Counted from the first letter of the stretch, positions 17,473-25,206 are shown. The stretch is 64,000 bases of DNA from an uncultured Holophagaceae bacterium (GCA_903937385.1 CAIZZF010000008.1:62001-126000), one strand, 5' to 3'. Notes: a model not told the origin generated them from the sequence alone. Numbers and translations: made by a program.

Positions 17473-17501
17473 CGAAACCCCCGGCCTCTCCGGGGGTTTC
17501 G
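17473..17501 (+). terminator. Terminator after the nifJ operon
   Basis: Perfect 12-bp stem CGAAACCCCCGG / CCGGGGGTTTCG with loop CCTCT, 28 bp after the DHOD-like stop. The T-run is inside the stem, so it may act on both strands. Confidence 0.75.
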
Positions 17502-17516
17502 TGCATTGTGCCTTCC

Positions 17517-17559
17517 ATCACAGTCATTGAGTGTGATTGACCTCAAGATCGTCTATTAT
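17517..17559 (+). promoter_or_regulatory. Possible activator-dependent promoter of the first Rrf2 gene
   Basis: The inverted repeat ATCACA (17517-17522) and TGTGAT (17532-17537) lies where a -35 would be for a TATTAT -10 (17554-17559). No good -35 hexamer is present, which suggests activator dependence. The half-sites resemble CRP/FNR-family boxes, but their order is reversed. Confidence 0.3.
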
Positions 17560-17597
17560 TTGAACACGATCTCCCCATCCATTTAGAGCAGGTGCCT

Positions 17598-18149
17598 ATG
17601 CTTCCACTCTCCCAATCCTCTGGTTATGCCGTCTTGGCCATGAGCTGCCTCCAGGATCCCGGTGGCAAACCCACCCTGGTGGTCGATGTGGCCGCCCGCA
17701 CCGGTTTCCCGCGCCCCTACCTCTCCAAGATGATCCACAAGCTGGCCAAGGTCGGTCTGGTGATGGCCAAGCGTGGCAACAAGGGCGGCGTGGTGCTGGC
17801 CCTGGCCGCCAAGGAGATCACCCTGGACCTCATCGCCGAGGCCGTGGACGGCTCCGAGTGGCGCAACCAGTGCCTCCTCGGCTTCAAGGACTGCTCGGAC
17901 GAGCGGGCCTGCCCCTCCCACACCTTCTGGAAGGCCGAGCGCGATCACATCCACCGCTGCCTGAAGGACATCTCCCTGGAGGAGATCCGCACCTTCGAGC
18001 AGGCCAGCCGCACCTGGCGCCTGGCCGACGCGCTGCCCGAGAAGAAGCTCAAGCCCCGCGTCAAGAAGGCCGCCAAGCCCGCCGCCAAGAAGGCCCCCGC
18101 CAAGGCCGCGAAGCCTGCCGTGAAGAAGGCTGTCGCCAAGAAGGTCTGA
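17598..18149 (+). CDS. Rrf2-family Fe-S regulator with histone H1-like basic tail
   Basis: About 183 residues, starting at ATG 17598 (MLPLSQSSGYAVLAM) with AGCAGG upstream. Residues 1-80 form the Rrf2 winged helix (RPYLSKMIHKLAKVGLVMAKRGNKGGVVLA). Cysteines in CLLGFKDCSDERAC (CX6CX5C) are the usual cluster ligands of IscR/NsrR-type sensors. The last 35 residues are almost all Lys, Ala, Pro and Val (repeated KKAAKPA and KKAPAKA motifs), an H1-like tail not normal for Rrf2 proteins. The gene follows the nifJ operon and converges on a paralogue at 18219-18686. Likely targets are nearby redox genes (inference). Confidence 0.9.
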   Translation: MLPLSQSSGYAVLAMSCLQDPGGKPTLVVDVAARTGFPRPYLSKMIHKLAKVGLVMAKRGNKGGVVLALAAKEITLDLIAEAVDGSEWRNQCLLGFKDCSDERACPSHTFWKAERDHIHRCLKDISLEEIRTFEQASRTWRLADALPEKKLKPRVKKAAKPAAKKAPAKAAKPAVKKAVAKKV

Positions 18150-18165
18150 GGCTCTGGACGGATCA

Positions 18166-18197
18166 CGAAAGAGGCCGCCCCGGGGCGGCCTCTTTCG
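18166..18197. terminator. Bidirectional terminator between convergent Rrf2 genes
   Basis: A perfect 16-bp inverted repeat, CGAAAGAGGCCGCCCC followed directly by its complement, lies between the two convergent stops. Its outer TCTTTCG/CGAAAGA ends give U-rich 3' sides in both directions. Confidence 0.8.
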
Positions 18198-18218
18198 TTG
18201 CGGGCTCAGGGTTGGCGC

Positions 18219-18686
18219 TCAGGCCGATTCCGAGGTCGGAACCGTGAACCCGTGGCGGGTCCGGAATCGCTCGACGCCGGCGTCAGGCAGGGTGGCCAGG
18301 TCCGCCAGGGAGACGGACCGCAGCCGCTCCATGATCTTGTCCCGGGTCTCCTCCCAATACTCATGCAGGGTGCAGGGCTTTGCGGCCGTGCAGCCGATCA
18401 TGCCCATGAGGCAGCGCTTCTGCCAGGCCACGCCATCGATGGCGTCCGTCAGGTCCGCCACCGAGATCTCCGCGGAGGCCTTGGCCAGGACCACGCCCCC
18501 GTGGTGCCCGCGGCGGGCCACCACCAGGCCCTTCTTGGCCAGCTTGTGGATCAGCTTCGACAGGTAGGAGCGGGGAATCCCCGTGGACTCGGCAATGGCC
18601 TCGACCAGCACGGGCTGGCCCCCGGGTTCCTGGAGGCATCTCAGGGCGCGCACCGCGTAGCCTGTGGTCTGGGACAACGGAAGCAT
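18219..18686 (-). CDS. Rrf2-family Fe-S transcriptional regulator
   Basis: About 155 residues from ATG 18686, preceded by AGGAGG with 6 nt spacing. The winged-helix domain includes IPRSYLSKLIHKLAKKGLVVARRGHHGGVVLAKA. Candidate cluster ligands are in CLMGMIGCTAAKPC (CX6CX5C). It is a close paralogue of the 17598 gene (both start MLPLSQ then S/T-S/T-GYAV) but lacks the basic tail and ends TVPTSESA. The convergent tail-to-tail arrangement suggests an inverted duplication. A CRP-type palindrome lies about 85 bp upstream. Confidence 0.9.
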   Translation of the reverse strand: MLPLSQTTGYAVRALRCLQEPGGQPVLVEAIAESTGIPRSYLSKLIHKLAKKGLVVARRGHHGGVVLAKASAEISVADLTDAIDGVAWQKRCLMGMIGCTAAKPCTLHEYWEETRDKIMERLRSVSLADLATLPDAGVERFRTRHGFTVPTSESA

Positions 18687-18769
18687 GGGATCCTCCTGTG
18701 ACAAACATATGGCGTAAAACCCTGCTCAACCTTGAAGATGCGCCCACAGCCCGCCAAATCAATTGACCC

Positions 18770-18785
18770 TGTGATCCACATCACG
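18770..18785. promoter_or_regulatory. CRP/FNR-family box TGTGA-N6-TCACG
   Basis: TGTGATCCACATCACG is a near-perfect CRP-type palindrome (core GTGAT-CCAC-ATCAC). It lies between the divergent Rrf2 gene (start 18686, minus) and the small lipoprotein gene (start 18986, plus), so it could serve either. A CRP/FNR-family gene is encoded at 32892-33566. Confidence 0.5.
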
Positions 18786-18985
18786 CCATAGGCCCCCTGG
18801 AGGGATGTTGTCGAGGATTTGCAGGTTCAAGCCTTCCGTCTCTGCCAAAACGGGAGGGGGTGGAATCGCCGCTGCGAGCCCTCGCGAAGCCCCCCTACAG
18901 ACCCTGTGGCGGGGGTCACAAACGGCTGATCCCACTCGGGTGAAATGTGTAAAAATAGAGCTTCATGTCTTGATTGGAGAGACCT

Positions 18986-19306
18986 TTGCGAACCACCCTT
19001 GCGATCCTGCTTCTCGCCGCGGCTGTGGGCTGCTCGAACCCGATGAACACCAAGCTCCCCCAGGACTTGTCCAAGATGGAGTCCATCAAGTCTTCCGTAG
19101 ACAAGCTCAGCCCTGAGGACAAGGAGCTGTTCGGCGCCTACATCATGCGGCACCTGGTCGCCTCCATGCAGGGCGCCAGTCCCATCCCTGAGGGCATGAC
19201 CATCGGCAAGTGCATCCAGGAGCAGAAGGCCTATGTCCAGGAGCACGGGGCCGAGGATGCGGCCCGGAAGATCCGGACCGGCAGCCCCACCCTGAAGAAG
19301 AAGTAG
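18986..19306 (+). CDS. Small hypothetical lipoprotein
   Basis: About 106 residues. The preferred start is TTG at 18986, where GGAGA lies 5 nt upstream; an in-frame TTG at 18974 is the alternative. The signal peptide RTTLAILLLAAAVGC ends in a lipobox, so the mature protein is a membrane-anchored lipoprotein. The mature part is helical and charged (LSKMESIKSSVDKLSPEDKELFG) and ends with a basic KKK. I do not recognise a named family. It converges on the multiheme cytochrome gene at 19513 but has no heme motif of its own. Confidence 0.75.
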   Translation: MRTTLAILLLAAAVGCSNPMNTKLPQDLSKMESIKSSVDKLSPEDKELFGAYIMRHLVASMQGASPIPEGMTIGKCIQEQKAYVQEHGAEDAARKIRTGSPTLKKK

Positions 19307-19345
19307 GCGCTGACGCTTTCAAGCGCCTGGCCTCCCGCTGTGGGC

Positions 19346-19507
19346 GGGCTGGGCCTGGCTTGGGCTGGGACCCCTTGGCAGGGCCAGGGCTCGCGCTCTG
19401 GACAGGGAGAGTGCCCTGGCTTCACGACATGGCATGGCCCGGCCTCTGGCTGCTCAAAGCACTGCCAGGCCCAGCCCAGCGACAGGGGTCGCGGGGCTGG
19501 GCCTGGC
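19346..19507. repeat. Three copies of a 14-mer forming alternative hairpins
   Basis: GGGCTGGGCCTGGC occurs at 19346-19359 and 19494-19507, with its reverse complement at 19464-19477. The last two form a 14-bp stem enclosing GCGAC/GTCGC. It lies between the convergent lipoprotein and cytochrome genes. It may help terminate either transcript, although no clear T-run follows. Confidence 0.5.
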
Positions 19508-19512
19508 AAGAA

Positions 19513-20691
19513 TCAACCGTGGCAGAGGGTGGCGTTGAAGCAACCGGGCGCCGTTCCGGCCGGCGCGGGACTGGCGGGGACGCGGGAGGAGTTCGCACCG
19601 TGGCTGTGGCACTGGACGCAGGCGGGGAGGTTGCTGGGGTTCGTCTGGTCATGACCCGCCAGAGCCACCGCGCCGGAGTCGGCCAGCCAGGGCTTGGCCG
19701 GGTGGGGCGCCGTCTTGTGGCAGGACTTGCAGGAGACCACCGCGATGCCGCCATCAAAGGCCGCGCCGTGGCACTTGGCACAGTGGAGCATGCCCGCCAT
19801 GACGGGAACGGCCGGAGCCACGGTGGTCACCGGGGCAAGCTGGGTGGCCACGCGACCGTGCTGGGCGGGTGTGCCCCAGGCGGCATCGACGGGGTGGTTC
19901 ACGCCCTTGGTGTGGCAGCCGAGGCAGCTCACCTTGGAGATGCCGCCCGCCAGCGCCGGGTCCGTGGCGGAGCCATGGCAGGCGACGCACTGGGCCGGGT
20001 TCTTGACGTATTCGACATAGTGGTCGGCGATCCAGGTCTTCGTGTGGGCTCCGGTGCTGTGGCACAGGGTGGCGTTGTAGCAGCCCGGTGCGGTGCCCGC
20101 AGGGGCGGCCGCGAGCGGCTTCAGGGTCGAGTTGACACCGCCCGCGTGGCACTTGGCGCACTCCGGGAGGTTCGCCTGGTTGACCTGCGTGTGGGAGGGC
20201 TTCACGCCCGAGAGATCGAACCAGGGCTTGCTGGGGTGGGGCGCGTTGACGTGGCAGGACTTGCAGGAGACGGCCGCGACGCCGCCATCATAGGCTGAGC
20301 CGTGGCACTTGGCGCAGTGGCTGAAGCCCGCCATGACCGGCACGGCTGGGGCCGTGGTGGCCACTGGCGCGAGCTCGGCGCCGAGGCGCCCATGCTGAGC
20401 GGGAAGCTCCCAGCCTGAGGCGTGGATCACGCCCTTGGTGTGGCAGCCGAAGCAGCTCACCTGGGAGATGCCGCCGGCCTGGGCCGGAACGGTGGTGGAC
20501 CCGTGGCAGACAGTGCACTGGTCCGGGGCCTTGATGTACTCGGCCCAGTGATCCGCAAGCCAGGTCTTGGGGTGGGCCCCCGCGGTGGCGTTGAAGGGGA
20601 CGGTCTTGTTCGCGGTCCCGGCACAGCCCCCGGAGAGGAGTGCGAGCACCAGGGCGAAGCAGCTTCCCAGCATCAGTCTCGTTCGGCTCAT
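19513..20691 (-). CDS. Multiheme c-type cytochrome lipoprotein with two tandem repeats
   Basis: About 392 residues; start ATG 20691 with AAGGGA upstream. The signal ends in a lipobox LSGGC (Cys23), so it is a lipoprotein. There are ten CXXCH motifs, five per unit of a roughly 175-residue tandem duplication (EYxKxPxQCxxCHGS, VSCxGCHTKGV, HCAKCHGxAxDGG, VSCKSCH, LPxCxxCH). Each unit ends in GC(Y/F)NATLCH, a CX5CH motif that could hold an extra heme; the start of unit 1 has a degenerate copy without cysteines (FNATAGAH). It is the last gene of the cytochrome-porin run, 28 bp after the pentaheme gene. It probably acts as a periplasmic or surface electron carrier (inference). Confidence 0.9.
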   Translation of the reverse strand: MSRTRLMLGSCFALVLALLSGGCAGTANKTVPFNATAGAHPKTWLADHWAEYIKAPDQCTVCHGSTTVPAQAGGISQVSCFGCHTKGVIHASGWELPAQHGRLGAELAPVATTAPAVPVMAGFSHCAKCHGSAYDGGVAAVSCKSCHVNAPHPSKPWFDLSGVKPSHTQVNQANLPECAKCHAGGVNSTLKPLAAAPAGTAPGCYNATLCHSTGAHTKTWIADHYVEYVKNPAQCVACHGSATDPALAGGISKVSCLGCHTKGVNHPVDAAWGTPAQHGRVATQLAPVTTVAPAVPVMAGMLHCAKCHGAAFDGGIAVVSCKSCHKTAPHPAKPWLADSGAVALAGHDQTNPSNLPACVQCHSHGANSSRVPASPAPAGTAPGCFNATLCHG

Positions 20692-20719
20692 TGCGATCCC
20701 TTTCGGCACTCAGGCGGGT

Positions 20720-21193
20720 CTACCGGTGGCAAGCCTGACACTTCTCGTTGTTGGCCCGGCCGTGGCACTTGAAGCAGCTGGTGGGGTCCAGCTTTCCCTC
20801 AATGCGGTGGAGGGTCATGAAGTCACCCCGGTGGGGGGCTTCCCGATCGGGGCGGCCACTCAGCCGGAGGGCCGGCTTCATGGGCACCTTGCCGCCGTGG
20901 CAGTCCCCGCAGAAGGACTGGGCGTGACAGGAGGCGCAGGTGTTGATGTCCTGGTTCGCCTGGAACCGGTGGTCCTTCACGAAGCTGGCGGTGTGGTCGA
21001 AGGAGGCGAAGGGCTTGAGGGCCCCCTTGGCCACATCCGTGCTGTGGCACTCGGAGCAGACCGGTCGGCCGGCGCCAAGCTCCTGGGGGTGGGTCGGCGC
21101 GAAGCTGGCCTCGGGCGAGATGAGGCCGCAGGCCATCAGCACCCCGAGACCCAGCAGAATGCCAAGCACCTTGAGCATGGGTTTCCCGATCAT
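20720..21193 (-). CDS. Pentaheme c-type cytochrome lipoprotein
   Basis: About 157 residues with lipobox VLMAC (Cys22) and five CXXCH motifs: CSECH, CASCH, CGDCH, CFKCH and CQACH, the last two residues from the C-terminus. Its start ATG shares one base with the porin stop (TGATG), so translation is coupled to the porin. A GTG one codon earlier is possible. Size and heme count fit a small periplasmic-face electron carrier that feeds an outer-membrane conduit. That placement is inference from the porin partner. Confidence 0.88.
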   Translation of the reverse strand: MIGKPMLKVLGILLGLGVLMACGLISPEASFAPTHPQELGAGRPVCSECHSTDVAKGALKPFASFDHTASFVKDHRFQANQDINTCASCHAQSFCGDCHGGKVPMKPALRLSGRPDREAPHRGDFMTLHRIEGKLDPTSCFKCHGRANNEKCQACHR

Positions 21194-22575
21194 CACTGGC
21201 CTCCCTTCTTGCCTAGCCCGAACCGATACTCGGCCTTCAGCAGTCCGCGCGTCTCGCGCTTGCTCACGGGGTTGCTGCCGTAGCTGAGGTCGCCCGAGAC
21301 CTTCAGGCTCGCAGTGGCCTGATAGCCCAGGGACCCCACGGTCTCATACACGGTCCGCAGCCCTGCGACGTAGGGGTTGCTGCTGTCGTAGTACTGGACG
21401 ATGCCATCCAGGCTCGCGGAGAGCTTGCCCTTGTTGACCAGCACCCAGGCCCGGGCTTCCTTGTGGCTGAGGCTGCGGTAGGGCGTCAGGGGGTCCACGC
21501 GCTTCACGTCCCCCACGCTCACCCAGTGGGCGCCCACACCAGCCAGGACGGTCTTCTCGAGGAAGTCTATGCGCACATCGGCGCCGGCGCGGTTGGCATC
21601 CCCATAGGACTCGCGATGGGTGCGACGGTAGTCCGCCACCACCTGGATCGAACCCGTCGCGGACCAGGTGACCTTGCCGCCCGTGGCCTTGAACAGGTCG
21701 CGCTCATCCTGCCGGAACAGCGAGGGGAGGTTGGTCCCCGCGAAGTAGGCGAAGAAGTTGCGCTCGACATAGTTGCCGGACACCGCGACCGCGCCGCCCA
21801 GCTTCACGCTGGCCGTGTAGTCGTGCTCCGCCACCTTGGAGGGCTCGGCCGTCCCTGCGGCGGGGGCCCGGTGGCTGGCCACGTCGAAGACCGTGCGGCC
21901 CCGGAAGTCAAAGACCGTGGTCGGCGTCACCGCCAGATCCACGCCCAGCTGCTTGCGGCTGTAGTCCGTCGCTGAAGGGATGGCCAGGTCCTTGGCGGCC
22001 TTGGCGCCGTCCTGCAGGTAGGAGACACCGAGCTCCAGGCCCTTGGTAGAGCGCCAGCCCAGCCGGGAGCCGAAGATCACATCCCGCTGGAATTTGTAGT
22101 CTGCCTGGGCCAAGGGCGTGACCGTCCGGTAGAGCACCGGCAGCCCGTAGAAGCCGGACAGCGTGAAGCCGCCGCGCAGGTCGGTGCGGGCGCTGACGCC
22201 ATCCACCTGCTCGAAGCCCGTGCCCTGGTTCACCGCGAACCGGCCCGCCTTGAGCTCGGCATTGGCCTTGTCGAACTGATACTGCAGGTAGCCATAGGTC
22301 AGGTAGCCGCCGCTCTTGGTGCCATCCAGCACCGAGGAGTCGCCCAGGTCCGAGCGCCCCCAGCCGAACAGGTGCAGCGACAGCTTGTCGATGCCCAGCT
22401 TCGTAGCGTCGATGCCCAGGTATTGGGTGGCCGGGGTGTAGGTGGCCTTGTCGAAGCCCGGGGTCTCCTGCTTCCACATCTGGGCGATGGTGATGCCCTG
22501 GACGCTGATCTCCTGGGACCACCCGGTGGTGGCCACCAGGGCGGTGAACAGGGCGATATTGGTGCGCTGCTTCAT
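21193..22575 (-). CDS. Outer-membrane beta-barrel porin partnered with multiheme cytochromes
   Basis: About 460 residues; start ATG 22575 has GGGGGAGG upstream. A Sec signal (MKQRTNIALFTALVATTGWSQ) precedes a long series of amphipathic, aromatic-flanked beta strands (GYLTYGYLQYQF, LELGVSYLQDGA, KAEYRFGLG), typical of a 20-plus-strand barrel. It lacks the CXXC motif seen in the N-terminus of MtrB and is shorter than MtrB/PioB proteins (about 650-700). It may therefore be a different porin type used as a sheath for a porin-cytochrome conduit. It overlaps the pentaheme gene by one base. A small ORF ends on its start codon. Confidence 0.8.
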   Translation of the reverse strand: MKQRTNIALFTALVATTGWSQEISVQGITIAQMWKQETPGFDKATYTPATQYLGIDATKLGIDKLSLHLFGWGRSDLGDSSVLDGTKSGGYLTYGYLQYQFDKANAELKAGRFAVNQGTGFEQVDGVSARTDLRGGFTLSGFYGLPVLYRTVTPLAQADYKFQRDVIFGSRLGWRSTKGLELGVSYLQDGAKAAKDLAIPSATDYSRKQLGVDLAVTPTTVFDFRGRTVFDVASHRAPAAGTAEPSKVAEHDYTASVKLGGAVAVSGNYVERNFFAYFAGTNLPSLFRQDERDLFKATGGKVTWSATGSIQVVADYRRTHRESYGDANRAGADVRIDFLEKTVLAGVGAHWVSVGDVKRVDPLTPYRSLSHKEARAWVLVNKGKLSASLDGIVQYYDSSNPYVAGLRTVYETVGSLGYQATASLKVSGDLSYGSNPVSKRETRGLLKAEYRFGLGKKGGQ

Positions 22576-22640
22576 GCTTCGCCTCCCCCTTCCATCCCTT
22601 CCGGCGGCGTGGCTAGCAGGCTCAGGGCTGTCGTTCCCAT
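22572..22640 (-). CDS. Small upstream ORF coupled to the porin gene
   Basis: ATG at 22640 has an ideal GGAGG 6 nt upstream. A 22-residue peptide (MGTTALSLLATPPEG...) ends with TGA overlapping the porin ATG as ATGA. The arrangement suggests translational coupling of the porin to a leader peptide. No codon run points to attenuation. It could be chance in GC-rich DNA. Confidence 0.4.
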   Translation of the reverse strand: MGTTALSLLATPPEGMEGGGEA

Positions 22641-22778
22641 GCTCAACCTCCAGAAGGCAAAACCATTTCATTCAAGTGCATAGCTCGAGATGATTCGGTC
22701 CCCAAGGATAGGCGAACCTCCAGGTCAACTTCAAGAGCTGACCTCGGCTTCAACTCCGGACAAAGGCCCCTTCGACCT

Positions 22779-22811
22779 AAAAAAGTGAGCGGGCCTCGCG
22801 GCCCGCTCACT
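22779..22811 (-). terminator. Terminator after the decaheme cytochrome gene
   Basis: Perfect 12-bp stem AGTGAGCGGGCC / GGCCCGCTCACT with a 4-nt loop, followed on the minus strand by six T. It lies 20 bp after the decaheme gene stop, so the porin and smaller cytochromes downstream need read-through or their own promoter in 22576-22778. Confidence 0.88.
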
Positions 22812-22830
22812 CTCACTGATCCGATAAGGT

Positions 22831-25206
22831 CTAGAGCAGCTTCTTGCCACCGTTCTGCATGAAGTGGTCAAGCGCACCGGTCTTGCCAGCGTGGCAGGCA
22901 ATGCAGGTGTTCTCAGACACGGAGGTCTTGTAGCTGGCGTTGCCAGAGGTGTGGCAGCCGATGCAGCGAACCGCACCAGTGGTCAGCAGGCCAGTCTTGA
23001 GGGTGCTGTCGGTGTAGGTGGGGGCGGAGGCACCGGGGTAGGTGACTTCGGACCAGTCGAGGATCAGAAGGTCGCCCTTCTTGGCGGAGGCATGGATGGC
23101 ATGCACCCGGTTGTCGATGGTGTCGCCGTGGTTGCCGGACTTGTCGTGGCAGGAGTTGCAGTGATCCGTGTCGAAGACGACGGAGTGCCGCGCGTCATGC
23201 GCACCCAGGGTGCCGGTGCCGTGGCAGTCGACGCAGGCATCGCCCGAGATCTTGAGCTCATCCGTGGACTGGTTGACCTTGATGGTCTTGAAGGCGACGG
23301 TGTCGATATGGTAGTTGGTGTCCGCGACGTAGCTGTAGTTGGCAGCGATGAAGCGGATGGCAACCACACCCTTGAGGGTGGCGGGGATGGCGCGCAGCTT
23401 GTAGCTGAAGCCGGCGGCGCTGGTGGTGATTTCGGTGTTGGTCGCGTCCACGAACAGGTTCTGGGCCTGGGTGGGAACGCCGGTGGCGGACAGGGTGGCG
23501 GCAGCCTTGGTCAGCACAGGCACGGCCTTGGCGCGGGGGCCATAGACGTAGAGAGCAGCCTTGCTGAGGACGCCGGCAACGGTGGTGCCAGCGGCATGCT
23601 TGGCAGCGGTGTAGAGGGTGGCGGGAACGGCCGAGCCATCGGGGTTCTTGAGGGTGATGGTGACGGTCGGGGTCTCACCGGTCACGTAGTAGCTGGCGTT
23701 CGCCGGGGCGGTGATCGTCATCGTGGCGGTGTATTCGGGCGTGTTCACCGCGGAAACCGCAGGAGCATGCTCGGTGGTGATGATGGCGGGGGTGTGGCAG
23801 ATGGTGCACATGCTGTTGTTGGCGGGCACGTTGGAGAGGCTGTGGCCGGCGCCGGTGGTGAAGTTCACGGCAGTGTGGCAAGCGCCGCAAGCTTCAACGC
23901 TGGGCAGGTTCTTCCAGTTCGCCGTCGCGTCAACGATGCCGGTGCGGCCGCTGGCGGTGTGGCAGGTGGTGCAGTGATTCACGTCCTGGGGATAGGTGAC
24001 TTCGCTGAAGTCTTCCTTCGTGGTCTTGCCAGCGGAGTGGATGATGTGGATGAAGCGGTCGAAGCGCTTGTCCGACGAGGAGGCGGAGTTGGCAGGCGCA
24101 CCGACGGTGCCGATGGCAGTCCCGGCGATCGGGGAGTGGCAGACCACGCAAGCCAGGGTGTCGACGTAGCCACCACCGTGACCGGCATTGGCCATGCCAG
24201 CGCCGTGGCACTTGCGGCAGGCTTCGATGGTCACTTCCACCTTGCTGGGGTTGGTCAGCGTGGCGGCGGTGCCAACGGCAGGCGCGCCAGTGATGTCAGC
24301 GACAGCGGCGGCGTTGCCGACGTTGTTCATGTTGATGGTGTAGCCGCCGGCAACGTTCTGGCCGGTGTAGTCGCTGTAGCCATTGGGCCAGACGTACTGG
24401 GTGGTAGAACCCGTCACCAGGGTGGTGTAGGCGGGAGCGGCCACGCGCAGGTAGACGCGCTGGATGTGGGCGGCGTTGTAGCCGGCGTTGCGGCCAGTGG
24501 CGTTGCCGGAAGCGGGCACGGAAGCCACGCCCCAAGCCTTGGGCAGGGTGACAACGTAGTTGCCGTTGGCGGCATCGGTGGCATCGAAGGTCACGACGTT
24601 GGTGCCGGCGACGGCGCCGCTGCCAGCTTCATAAGCCCAGGGCTGGAAGAAGGCGGAGGCATTGGCGTTGTCGGTCGCGCCGGCGGGAACCAGGTCCGCG
24701 ATGATGATGCGGGACAGGAATTCCTTGGTCAGCTTGGTGTAGTTCACGAGCGTCGTGCCCGTGCCGCCACGGCCAACCTTCATGTCAACCTTCACGTTGA
24801 AGGTGATCTTGGGCAGGTTGCTGGCATCCGCTTCCACCTTGGTGATGGTGGAGACGAAGTTGAACTCCTTGAGCCGGTTCTTGCTGCGGGTGTTGATGCC
24901 GTTCGTGGTGTCGAACGTGAAGTCGTGCATCGTCGCGACACTGGCCACGTCATTGGCGTTGTGGCAGACCAAGCAGGCTTCGTTGGTGGTGGTCACGGGG
25001 CCGGCAGGGCCCGTGGCGCCGGTGGCGCCAGTCGCGCCAGTGGCACCCGTCGCGCCGGTCGCACCGGTCGCACCGGTCGCGCCGGCAGTGCCAGCCGCGC
25101 CGTTGGCGCCGTTGGCGCCGTCTTTGCCGTTACAGCCGATCAGCACGAGGGCGATCGCTGCGGAGGCGAGCAGCCCGCAGAGCTGTTTCAGAGGACGATG
25201 CATCAT
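22831..25206 (-). CDS. OmcA/MtrC-family decaheme c-type cytochrome lipoprotein with collagen-like stalk
   Basis: About 791 residues; start ATG 25206 has GGGAG upstream, and an in-frame upstream extension lacks a signal peptide. The signal ends LVLIGC (Cys25), a lipobox. Fifteen Gly-X-Y triplets follow (eight are GAT), forming a collagen-like spacer. Exactly ten CXXCH motifs are present: CLVCH, CRKCH, CVVCH, CTTCH, CGACH, CTICH, CVDCH, CNSCH, CIGCH and CIACH. They are split by beta-rich stretches as in OmcA/MtrC (beta-barrel and pentaheme domains alternating). Known members are cell-surface terminal reductases for metal oxides. A terminator follows the gene, and a 564-bp regulatory gap precedes it. 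Confidence 0.93.
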   Translation of the reverse strand: MMHRPLKQLCGLLASAAIALVLIGCNGKDGANGANGAAGTAGATGATGATGATGATGATGATGATGPAGPVTTTNEACLVCHNANDVASVATMHDFTFDTTNGINTRSKNRLKEFNFVSTITKVEADASNLPKITFNVKVDMKVGRGGTGTTLVNYTKLTKEFLSRIIIADLVPAGATDNANASAFFQPWAYEAGSGAVAGTNVVTFDATDAANGNYVVTLPKAWGVASVPASGNATGRNAGYNAAHIQRVYLRVAAPAYTTLVTGSTTQYVWPNGYSDYTGQNVAGGYTINMNNVGNAAAVADITGAPAVGTAATLTNPSKVEVTIEACRKCHGAGMANAGHGGGYVDTLACVVCHSPIAGTAIGTVGAPANSASSSDKRFDRFIHIIHSAGKTTKEDFSEVTYPQDVNHCTTCHTASGRTGIVDATANWKNLPSVEACGACHTAVNFTTGAGHSLSNVPANNSMCTICHTPAIITTEHAPAVSAVNTPEYTATMTITAPANASYYVTGETPTVTITLKNPDGSAVPATLYTAAKHAAGTTVAGVLSKAALYVYGPRAKAVPVLTKAAATLSATGVPTQAQNLFVDATNTEITTSAAGFSYKLRAIPATLKGVVAIRFIAANYSYVADTNYHIDTVAFKTIKVNQSTDELKISGDACVDCHGTGTLGAHDARHSVVFDTDHCNSCHDKSGNHGDTIDNRVHAIHASAKKGDLLILDWSEVTYPGASAPTYTDSTLKTGLLTTGAVRCIGCHTSGNASYKTSVSENTCIACHAGKTGALDHFMQNGGKKLL
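24994..25128 (-). repeat. Collagen-like Gly-X-Y coding repeat
   Basis: 45 codons encode 15 Gly-X-Y triplets at the mature N-terminus of the decaheme cytochrome. 25012-25083 holds eight 9-bp units, each coding Gly-Ala-Thr. The units vary at third positions, so the repeat is old or under selection. Such arrays can vary in copy number by slippage. Confidence 0.85.

Noticed and set aside
19464-19507. Intrinsic terminator for the multiheme cytochrome gene
   Set aside because: The stem is strong but no adequate T-run follows on the minus strand, so it is listed only as a repeat.
25012-25083. Short tandem repeats that might suggest a CRISPR-like array
   Set aside because: The units are 9 bp, contiguous and in frame, coding Gly-Ala-Thr in a cytochrome; there are no spacers.
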